Origin: Streptomyces sp. PCS3-D2
GTDB taxonomy: Bacteria > Actinomycetota > Actinomycetes > Streptomycetales > Streptomycetaceae
Direction of reading: 5' to 3'
DNA length: 64,000 nt
Assembly (NCBI RefSeq): GCF_000612545.2
Contig: NZ_CP097800.1
Coordinates: forward strand, 3,945,001-4,009,000
The notes under the pieces were generated by a model. The model made no database searches. It was given only the letters and a program-made list of their open reading frames with translations, and had not been told where the DNA came from. The position numbers were made by a program, and so were the translations under genes. Below, piece after piece: positions 57,822 to 64,000 of this stretch (position 1 is the first letter of the stretch; every line of letters begins with the position of its first letter).

Positions 57822-58754
57822 ATGCGGACCGAACTCACCGACACCACGTCCAGCAAGGTCAATCGGGCCCTGCTCGCAGCACGACGGGCGATAGGCAGCC
57901 CCACCATGGGGCTGGTGCTGACGCTCGTCGTCGTCACCGACGAGGAGAACGCCTACGACGCCGTACGTGCGGCCTCCGAGGCCTCGCACGAGCACCCGTG
58001 CCGCATCATCGCGGTCATCAAGCGGGTCTCGCGCGGCCCGCACAAGCTCCGCGCGAGTCGGGTGGACGCCGAACTCCGGGTCGGGTCGGACGCCGGGGCC
58101 GGGGAGCTCGTGGTGCTGCGCCTGCACGGGGCGCTGACCGAGCAGGCCGGATCGGTCGTGCTGCCGCTGCTGGTGCCGGACGCGCCGGTGGTGGCCTGGT
58201 GGCCGGCCGATGCCCCCGCCGACCTGGCGCGCGACCCGTTGGGCGCGCTCGCGCAGCGCCGGATCACGGACGCGGCCGCCGCCTTCGACCCGGTGGGCGT
58301 GCTCGACGAGCGGGCCGCCGGCTACCAGCCGGGCGACACCGACCTGGCCTGGACCCGGCTCACGCCGTGGCGGGCGCTGCTGGCCGCGGCCCTGGACCAG
58401 ACTCCGCTGCCGGTGACCGGGGCGGCGGTGGAGAGCGAACCCGACAACGCGAGCGCCGAGCTGCTGGCGCGCTGGTTGGAGGACCGGCTCGGCGTGCCGG
58501 TGGACCGGATCGCCACGGACGGCCCCGTCATCACCGGGGTGGTGCTGCACACCACGGGCGGGGACATCCGGGTGGACCGGCCCGCTGGTGCGCTCGCCAC
58601 CCTGATCCTGCCGGGGAGCCCCGACCGCAGGGTGGCCCTGAAGATCCGCAGCGGCGCCGAACTGATCGCGGAGGAACTGCGCCGCCTCGACGCGGACGTG
58701 GTCTACGGCTCCGCGCTGCGGCGGCGGCCGCTCCAGGCGGGGCTCTCGGCATAG
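57822..58754 (+). CDS. opcA: OpcA-like glucose-6-phosphate dehydrogenase assembly protein
   Basis: 310 aa from ATG 57822. Matches OpcA through its length: ELTDTTSSKVNRALLAARRAIG at the start, VVTDEENAYDAVRAA, VLPLLVPDAPVVAWWPADAP, GDTDLAWTRLTPWRALLAAALDQ, and AELIAEELRRLDADVVYGSALRR at the end. OpcA activates or assembles G6PDH and is normally encoded right after zwf in a pentose phosphate operon. Here there is no zwf, tkt or tal gene, so this is a displaced or second copy. Its 3' end overlaps the convergent cupin gene by 52 bp. Confidence 0.88.
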   Translation: MRTELTDTTSSKVNRALLAARRAIGSPTMGLVLTLVVVTDEENAYDAVRAASEASHEHPCRIIAVIKRVSRGPHKLRASRVDAELRVGSDAGAGELVVLRLHGALTEQAGSVVLPLLVPDAPVVAWWPADAPADLARDPLGALAQRRITDAAAAFDPVGVLDERAAGYQPGDTDLAWTRLTPWRALLAAALDQTPLPVTGAAVESEPDNASAELLARWLEDRLGVPVDRIATDGPVITGVVLHTTGGDIRVDRPAGALATLILPGSPDRRVALKIRSGAELIAEELRRLDADVVYGSALRRRPLQAGLSA

Positions 58755-59176
58755 TGGTTGTCGTAGGCCGCCGAGCTGTCCTTGATGTCCTGCACGGTGG
58801 CCTCGCCCGCGTGGACCCGGCCGAGGAGCCGGTAGTAGTCGAAGCGGCCCATGCCGGGGGTGAAGCCGACGAAGACGCTCGCCGTGTGGCCGGGGGCGGG
58901 GGCGAAGGCGTGCTTCACCCCCGGCGGAATCGCGATGAAGTCGCCGGCGCCCAGGGTCTGGACCTCGTCGCCGACGAGGACGTCGAGGCGCCCCGCGGTG
59001 ACGTGGAAGAACTCGGTGGCCCTGGTGTGGAAGTGCACCGGGGCGCCCGCCGCGCCCTCCTCGAAGGCGGCGGTGTTGCAGGTGAGCTCGGCGGTGTCGG
59101 TCAGCAGCGTGATGAGGCTGCCGGGGGCGTCCTGGACGGCCTCGGCGGTGGCGGCGCGGGTCGCGATCTGTGTCAT
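58703..59176 (-). CDS. Cupin-domain protein
   Basis: 157 aa. Single cupin barrel with metal ligands in VHFHTRATEFFHVTAGRLDVLVGDE (HxH, Glu, and the final His replaced or shifted) and GDFIAIPPGVKHAFAPAPG. It resembles quercetin dioxygenase-type or sugar-binding cupins; the reaction is unknown. The C-terminal tail (AYDNHYAESPAW) extends into the opcA-like 3' end on the other strand. Confidence 0.82.
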   Translation of the reverse strand: MTQIATRAATAEAVQDAPGSLITLLTDTAELTCNTAAFEEGAAGAPVHFHTRATEFFHVTAGRLDVLVGDEVQTLGAGDFIAIPPGVKHAFAPAPGHTASVFVGFTPGMGRFDYYRLLGRVHAGEATVQDIKDSSAAYDNHYAESPAWSGRRRSAEP

Positions 59177-59315
59177 GCCTCCACGCTACGGACCCGACCG
59201 ACCGGCAGCAGGGGCCAATCGGGACCCCGTGCGGCCGGTCAATCCGGGCCGGTCCCCCGCCCCGGGCCCGGCCGACCCTGACCGGGGCCGGAGCGGTCAC
59301 GGCGGCCGGGACGGG

Positions 59316-59954
59316 TCAGGAGCCGCCCTCGGTCTTGGCGGCCTCGGTGGCCTTGGCGGTCTTCGCGGTCTTCGCGGCCTTGGCGGCGGCCTTCATCTCC
59401 TGCTTGTGCGCCCGCACCTTGGCCAGGGACTCGGGCCCGGTGATGTCGGCTGCCGAACGGTAGACGTTCGCCCGGCCGTAGCCACCCGCCGCCTCCCGCC
59501 ATCCCGTCGGCCGCACCCCGAACCGCTTGCCCAGCAAGGCGAGGAAGATCTGCGCCTTCTGCTCCCCGAAGCCCGGCAGCGCCTTGAGCCTCCCCAGCAG
59601 CTCCTGCCCCGTCGCCGCGTCGGCCCAGACGGCCTCGGCGTCTCCGCCGTAGTGCTCCACCAGGTACGCGCACAGCTGCTGGATCCGCGTGGCCATCGAC
59701 CCCGGGTACCGGTGCACGGCGGGCTTCTCCGAGAGCAGGGCGGCGAAGGCCTCCGGGTCGTAGGCGGCGATCGCGTGCGCGTCCAGGTCGTCGGAGCCGA
59801 GCCGCTGGGCGATCGTCCAGGGCCCGGAGAACGCCCACTCCATCGGCACCTGCTGGTCCAGCAGCATTCCGACGAGTGCGGCGAGCGGGCTCCGGCCGAG
59901 CAGCGCGTCGGCGTCGGGCTGCTGTGCCAGCCGGATGGTGATGTCCTTGTCCAT
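59316..59954 (-). CDS. HhH-GPD superfamily DNA base-excision repair-like protein
   Basis: 212 aa from ATG 59954. The helix-hairpin-helix motif is LPGFGEQKAQIFLALLGKRFG. In EndoIII-type lyases the sixth and seventh residues after LPG are Lys-Thr; here Gln-Lys, and the usual VDxH Asp that follows is absent (the sequence reads GVRPTGWREA). It may therefore be a monofunctional or inactive member of the actinobacterial HhH-GPD subgroup. The C-terminus is a Lys/Ala-rich tail (AAKAAKTAKTAKATEAAK), likely DNA-binding. Confidence 0.85.
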   Translation of the reverse strand: MDKDITIRLAQQPDADALLGRSPLAALVGMLLDQQVPMEWAFSGPWTIAQRLGSDDLDAHAIAAYDPEAFAALLSEKPAVHRYPGSMATRIQQLCAYLVEHYGGDAEAVWADAATGQELLGRLKALPGFGEQKAQIFLALLGKRFGVRPTGWREAAGGYGRANVYRSAADITGPESLAKVRAHKQEMKAAAKAAKTAKTAKATEAAKTEGGS

Positions 59955-60057
59955 GGCTCCAGCGTCCCGCGCGGGCGCGCTCCCCGCGCGGTCGGCACAC
60001 CACGCGCCTAGCGTGAGTACGACGACAGCAAGGAACGAGTCGAGGAGTCGATCGATC

Positions 60058-60870
60058 ATGCTTGAGTTCCCCGAAGGCGCGCCGTGCTGGGTGGACGCGA
60101 TGTTCAGGGACGTGGAGGGTGCCAAGACCTTCTACGGCGACGTGCTCGGCTGGACCTTCGGCGAGTCCAGCAGCGAGTACGGCAACTACACGCAGGCCTA
60201 CTCGGACGGCAAGGCCGTCGCGGCCGTCGTACCGCCGATGCCCGGGGTGGACGCCCCCTCGCAGTGGTGCCTGTATTTCGCCTCCCCCGACGCGGCGGCC
60301 ACGGCCGGGAAGGTGACGGAGAACGGCGGCGAGGTCCTGATGGGGCCGATGCAGGTCGGCCCCTTCGGCACGATGCTGATCGCGAAGGAGCCGAGCGGCG
60401 CCGTCTTCGGCGTCTGGCAGCCCGGCGACCACCGGGGCTTCGAGAAGGCGGGCGAGGCGGGTTCCTACGCCTGGGCGGAGGTCTTCACCAGGGAGCCGGA
60501 CAAGCCGGACGCCTTCCTGACGAAGGTCTTCCCGTACAGCGCCCAGCAGATGGACCCCGGCGACGACCCGGAGACGGCCGACATGGACTTCAAGGTCTTC
60601 AACGTCGGCGACCCGGGACGGCCGGTGCTGGGCCGGATGAAGATGGGCGACGACTTCCCCCCGGAGGTGCCGCCGTACATCCAGGTCTACTTCGGGGTCC
60701 CGGACTGCGACGAGGCGGTGTCGAAGACGCAGAAGCACGGCGGGAAGCTGCACTTCGGGCCGATGGACAGCCCCTTCGGCCGGTTCGCGGCGGTCTCCGA
60801 CCCGCAGGGCGCCGCCTTCGCGGTGATCGACATGTCGACGACGGTCGGGGAGATGCCGACCTTCGGCTGA
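60058..60870 (+). CDS. Double VOC (glyoxalase/bleomycin-resistance fold) protein
   Basis: 270 aa from ATG 60058 after GAGGAG. Two tandem VOC modules (about residues 5-125 and 135-262): CWVDAMFRDVEGAKTFYGDVLGWTF and AWAEVFTREPDKPDAFLTKVFPY begin them, with WCLYFASPDAAATAG and IQVYFGVPDCDEAVSK starting the second halves. The usual metal ligands are largely missing (no clear His at the first strand), so a binding or hydroxylase-associated role is as likely as catalysis. Divergent from the HhH-GPD gene. Confidence 0.88.
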   Translation: MLEFPEGAPCWVDAMFRDVEGAKTFYGDVLGWTFGESSSEYGNYTQAYSDGKAVAAVVPPMPGVDAPSQWCLYFASPDAAATAGKVTENGGEVLMGPMQVGPFGTMLIAKEPSGAVFGVWQPGDHRGFEKAGEAGSYAWAEVFTREPDKPDAFLTKVFPYSAQQMDPGDDPETADMDFKVFNVGDPGRPVLGRMKMGDDFPPEVPPYIQVYFGVPDCDEAVSKTQKHGGKLHFGPMDSPFGRFAAVSDPQGAAFAVIDMSTTVGEMPTFG

Positions 60871-60939
60871 TCCCGGGCACCGGCCCCGCCGGACGGAACA
60901 CGGGGGCAGCCCTGCCGATCGGCTGCCCCCGCACACCCG

Positions 60940-62178
60940 TCAGGGCTGTGGCAGCGTCACCTTCTCGGGGCCGCAGCCGATGCGTTCGGACTCCGCCTCG
61001 ACGTAGGCGGGCATCAGGGCGCGCAGGGGGGCGAAGCCGGCCTTACCCATCGTGTCCTTCTGCTCCATCATGAAGATCACGTATCCGCTCTGGCAGCGGG
61101 CCCGGTACACGGCCCGGGTCACGTTGAGCGATCCGTGCCCGTTGGAGCCCTTGAAGGACGTCCCTCCCTTGAGGACGTCCTGGGAGAAGACGTCCGCCAG
61201 CGCCGGGTCCGTGACGGTGGTCAGCCGCAGCACGGCCCTGGGGTAGTCGGGGGCCGATTCGCAGATCCGGGCGGGGGTGCCCGCTCCGCTGATCCGGGTG
61301 CGTGCCAGGCTCTCGCGGTACTCCGCCGGGAGGGTGAGTCCCTTGATGCCGCAGAAGGCGTCCGGCCCGGTGTCCTGCCAGGTGACGACCTCCTTCGGCA
61401 GGTCGGGCGACCGGTAGGCCCCGGAGCAGCCGAAATCGCGGATGACTCCGTTGGCCGCGTCCACCACGGCGTGGGCCAGCGCGGCGCGGTCCTCCCGCTC
61501 GTCTTCGGGCGAGATCTCCAGGCCGGCCGAGCCCATGCCGACATCGACCACGACCGGCCCCTCGAACGCGGACGGCCTGCCGGTGCACGACTGGGGGATC
61601 GCCAGCCAGGCGCGGGAGGAGGAAGTCATTCCGGGCAGGCCCTCGCCCAGGGACACCATGCCGGCCGCGAGGAACTCCTCGGGCCACTGCCGAGCGTCGC
61701 TTCCGGTCAGTCCGTCCAGCTTGTGCACCCGTACGGTCAGCTGCCTTTTGACCTGATCGCCCTTGTAACTGGTGATGCGGCACTGGCCGTGGACCAGGCC
61801 GCGGCCGCGCGAGTCGGGTTGCAGTTTCTGCTCCTCGACCTCGGTCCGGCGGTCACCGAAGAGCGCGGACATCGTCGAGTCGCTCAGCGAGTCCCAGCAC
61901 GGCGCGGGGCCGAGCAGCGGGAGGGTACCGGTCTGCCAGGCCACCGTGCCGGCACCGAGCAGGGCACCGGCGAGGACGCCGGCCGCCGTCGCGCGTACCG
62001 TACGGCTCCGCAGCAGCCGGCGCACCGCCGAGGGCGGGGCGGGCTCCGGGGCGGGGATCCGGTCCGGGCCTCCGACGAAGGCCGCCACCGCCGACGGCGC
62101 CGCTGTCGGCGTCGCCGTTCCCTCGTCGCCGGCCGCGGTGTTCTCGTCCGATCCGAGTCCGTTCACGTTCGCGCTCAC
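60940..62178 (-). CDS. Membrane-anchored extracellular protein with many Cys, function unknown
   Basis: 412 aa. GTG 62178 overlaps the upstream stop (GTGA) and follows AGGAGA; a start at 62199 is also open. Ala/Pro-rich cytoplasmic N-terminus (about 1-55), one transmembrane helix (about 65-85), then a 320-residue extracellular domain with at least seven Cys (PCWDS, GQCRI, SCTGR, GCSGA, FCGIK, ICESA, RCQSG, GCGPE). No known family. Same layout as the next gene upstream. Confidence 0.8.
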   Translation of the reverse strand: MSANVNGLGSDENTAAGDEGTATPTAAPSAVAAFVGGPDRIPAPEPAPPSAVRRLLRSRTVRATAAGVLAGALLGAGTVAWQTGTLPLLGPAPCWDSLSDSTMSALFGDRRTEVEEQKLQPDSRGRGLVHGQCRITSYKGDQVKRQLTVRVHKLDGLTGSDARQWPEEFLAAGMVSLGEGLPGMTSSSRAWLAIPQSCTGRPSAFEGPVVVDVGMGSAGLEISPEDEREDRAALAHAVVDAANGVIRDFGCSGAYRSPDLPKEVVTWQDTGPDAFCGIKGLTLPAEYRESLARTRISGAGTPARICESAPDYPRAVLRLTTVTDPALADVFSQDVLKGGTSFKGSNGHGSLNVTRAVYRARCQSGYVIFMMEQKDTMGKAGFAPLRALMPAYVEAESERIGCGPEKVTLPQP

Positions 62179-63254
62179 GCGTTCTCTCCTGCCGTGCATC
62201 CGATGCGCCCGCTGACGGACTTGACGAAGTTCGCGAACACCTGCTCGCCGCCGGGGACGGCCCGGCCGGCCAGCGCGGGGCCGATGTTCCCGTAGAACAC
62301 CGTCGGCCGTCCGTCACAGGTGGCCCGTACGAGGCCGTGGCCGGCGCCCTCCGGAAGCCCGTCGAAGAGGGTCGCCATCCGCGGCTCGGACGCCATCACG
62401 AACTGGGCGGCCGGCTCTTCGGGTACGCCGCGCACGCGCGACACCACCGAGCACGTGTGGAGGTGTGCGGCGACCACACCGATCCGCTGGCGGTAGGTGG
62501 ACTCCTTCCCGAATTCGAAGGTCACCCCGGGAATCCGGCACAGAGGAGTCGAGGCCCCGTCCTCCTCCTCGGCGGTGACCGCCATGGGCGACGTCGAGCG
62601 CAGCGGTTTGTCGGGCTTGCACCCCGCCTTCGCCATGGTGGTGTCGGCCGCGTCCAGCAGCATCCGTGCCACATCCATGCGGCTGCCGATGGCGAAGGGC
62701 ATGGCCTTCTTGCCGAGATGGCCGTCGCCCCAGCCCTCGCTGCGCAGCGTGACCACGGACGGCCTGCCGGACACGTCGCAGGCTTCGGGAAGCACGAGCA
62801 TGGCCCGGTCGCCGGCGACCAGCCCGCTCAGACCGTCCGGCAGCGGCGAGGCGGAACCGTCGAAGAAGTGGGCCAGCCACGCCCGGCGTTCCTCGGCCGC
62901 GGCAGGGAGGGGCCCGTATGCCAGGGTGACGCGCTCGTCGAAGTTCAGCGGGTCGTCCGAGTCGTCGTCGGCGACGGACGAGGAGATGGTGACCGTGCAG
63001 GTGGCGTTCGGTGCGGTGGCCGAGGGCGGAGCCGACTCCTCTGCCCGCCGCTCGGATTCGGACTTCCCCAGCGCCTTCTCGCCGAGGAAGTCCGGACCGC
63101 TGTCCTCCTGCCATGCTCCCCAGCAGTAGCTCGCCCGGAAGGGCCAACTGCCGGTTGCACTGGCACCGTAGAGGCAGGCACCCGCGACGAGCACCGCCGC
63201 GCCTGCCGCGATGCCGGCGGCCCTTCGCCGTCCGATACCGATACCGATACCCAT
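62175..63254 (-). CDS. Membrane-anchored extracellular protein, likely paralogue of its neighbour
   Basis: 359 aa from ATG 63254. A short start (MGIGIGIGRRR), one transmembrane helix (about 12-32), then a long extracellular part with Cys residues (SYCWGAW, TCTVT, EACDVS, AGCKPD, LCRIP, TCSVV, TCDGR, IGCTAG). Shared features with the next gene include a CW motif right after the membrane, conserved FFDG/EEFLAAG-like segments and a C-terminal Ser-x-x-x-Gly-Cys near the end. Translationally coupled to it. Function unknown. Confidence 0.8.
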   Translation of the reverse strand: MGIGIGIGRRRAAGIAAGAAVLVAGACLYGASATGSWPFRASYCWGAWQEDSGPDFLGEKALGKSESERRAEESAPPSATAPNATCTVTISSSVADDDSDDPLNFDERVTLAYGPLPAAAEERRAWLAHFFDGSASPLPDGLSGLVAGDRAMLVLPEACDVSGRPSVVTLRSEGWGDGHLGKKAMPFAIGSRMDVARMLLDAADTTMAKAGCKPDKPLRSTSPMAVTAEEEDGASTPLCRIPGVTFEFGKESTYRQRIGVVAAHLHTCSVVSRVRGVPEEPAAQFVMASEPRMATLFDGLPEGAGHGLVRATCDGRPTVFYGNIGPALAGRAVPGGEQVFANFVKSVSGRIGCTAGENA

Positions 63255-63421
63255 GTCATTCCCCCGTGTGAACCCGCGTGGATCAGAACAAACGCACTGA
63301 TGGTAATTTCCGGCGCGGCAGAGCAGTTGAGGGCCCCCGGCCGGCAGCGGTTCGGCGGCGGAGCGCAGGGTGTGGGCTGCCGACCTGCCCGCGGGCCGGC
63401 CGGCTCCGTGGGCGAAGAGGC

Positions 63422-64000
63422 TCAGTGGTCGAAGAGGCTCTTGCGGGCCAACTGCTCCGCCTCCATGGCCGCGATGGCGTCACGGCAGGCGTTGGCGAAC
63501 TTCCAGAAGTCCGCGTTGGCGGTGGCCGCACGGTTGCTCGCACCGGAGAAGGTGCCGAAGAGGCTCCGGCGGAGCTCCGTGGTCATCTCCAGCTGGCCGC
63601 CGCCCTCGCCCGTCAGGGTGCGGTTGCAGATGTTCGCCGGGAGGTCGCCGTTGAGGTCCTCCGGGTCGTTGCCGAGCACCTGGAAGCCGGCGTTGCCCAG
63701 CTTCGCGGACAGCAGTTGGCGGAAGCGGGTGTTGAGCCCGCCGACCACGACCGCCTCGGGCCGGATGGTGGGAGCGCCGGCTTGCGCTGCGGTGCAGCCG
63801 TGCAGGCTGAGGACGTTGGCGCTGCCGGCGGCCATGGAACGGGCGACCGGGTCGTCGCAGTGCGAGGCGGTGACGTGCAGCTCGCCGTTGTTGGAGGGGC
63901 GCATGCCTTCGAGCATCCAGTAGTCGTACACCGGGGCGCCCGCCGTCACGGGGGCGAGCGTGTCGGGCCGGTAGCCCGCTATGCCCAGGCAGAGTTCGGA
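63422..64000 (-). CDS. Partial hypothetical protein, 5' end outside window
   Basis: 193 codons visible, open to the window edge; stop at 63422. Extracellular-looking Cys pairs (ELCLGI, SHCDDP, HGCTAA, ICNRT, NACRD) and a C-terminal helical segment (ADFWKFANACRDAIAAMEAEQLARK). Co-oriented with the two preceding membrane-anchored Cys proteins, 167 bp upstream of them. It may belong to the same surface system. The N-terminal signal or anchor cannot be seen. Confidence 0.7.
   Translation of the reverse strand, partial: SELCLGIAGYRPDTLAPVTAGAPVYDYWMLEGMRPSNNGELHVTASHCDDPVARSMAAGSANVLSLHGCTAAQAGAPTIRPEAVVVGGLNTRFRQLLSAKLGNAGFQVLGNDPEDLNGDLPANICNRTLTGEGGGQLEMTTELRRSLFGTFSGASNRAATANADFWKFANACRDAIAAMEAEQLARKSLFDH

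Overview
This 64 kb window is high-GC actinobacterial DNA, almost certainly from a Streptomyces chromosome. The evidence is the strong G/C bias at third codon positions, frequent GTG starts, a Streptomyces subtilisin inhibitor-like gene, tandem SigB-type sigma factors resembling SigF and SigN, and four perfect copies of the parS palindrome GTTTCACGTGAAAC. From memory, the gene order resembles the oriC-proximal core of the S. coelicolor chromosome (roughly SCO3965 to SCO4045). The parS sites independently support a position within a few hundred kb of the replication origin. I see no prophage, insertion sequence, CRISPR array or large biosynthetic cluster.

Layout. 1-3.9 kb: a leftward copper-trafficking operon (membrane protein, YcnI, Sco, PCuAC, CopC/CopD; the last gene is cut by the window edge). 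4-12.5 kb: an orphan anti-sigma-type ATPase, aminopeptidase P, a GAF/SpoIIE phosphatase, a short Prim-Pol-like protein, a SEC-C protein, a second orphan ATPase and a GDPD esterase. 12.7-16.9 kb: an HtrA-like protease, then LysR, cysteine dioxygenase and a YeiH-type exporter, a likely cysteine-sulfur module. 17-21 kb: a secreted trypsin-like protease, tRNA-Ser(UGA) and several small membrane or secreted proteins separated by long gene-free stretches. 21.3-28.5 kb: five translationally coupled genes matching the mycobacterial steroid side-chain complexes (two ACADs, MaoC-DUF35, MaoC, Ltp2-like), then an ECF sigma factor, paired parS sites and an acyl-CoA ligase. 28.5-33 kb: a monooxygenase-fold protein, a very large PAS/pseudokinase/receiver protein and an SSI. 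33-38 kb: tRNA-Ser(GCU), tRNA-Arg(ACG), a PH protein, an SMP-30 lactonase divergent from an Lrp regulator, a DUF2797 protein and an amidohydrolase. 37.9-43.7 kb: a two-component system joined to a GT2-GtrA and a GT39 membrane glycosyltransferase. 43.9-46.9 kb: TetR, then a MarR/MFS efflux operon with a clear double operator. 48-51 kb: the two sigma factors and small genes. 51.4-55 kb: tRNA-Ser(CGA), TadA and its partner protein, a stress protein and uracil phosphoribosyltransferase. 55-64 kb: LytR_C protein, a ParB-like small protein, HerA-type ATPase, a stand-alone OpcA, cupin, HhH-GPD and VOC proteins, and adjacent membrane-anchored Cys-containing proteins that run off the right edge.

How the genes work together. 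The copper genes probably load cytochrome c oxidase. LysR, cysteine dioxygenase and YeiH would oxidise cysteine and export the resulting sulfite or sulfate. The five-gene acyl-CoA module should dehydrogenate, hydrate and cleave a short acyl side chain on an unknown CoA ester. TadA is encoded in the same window as its substrate tRNA-Arg(ACG). Two SigB-type sigma factors, two orphan HATPase proteins and a PP2C phosphatase occur within 50 kb, but not in a partner-switching operon. Small genes at 50418-50579 and 52976-53155 were found by direct reading of the minus strand.
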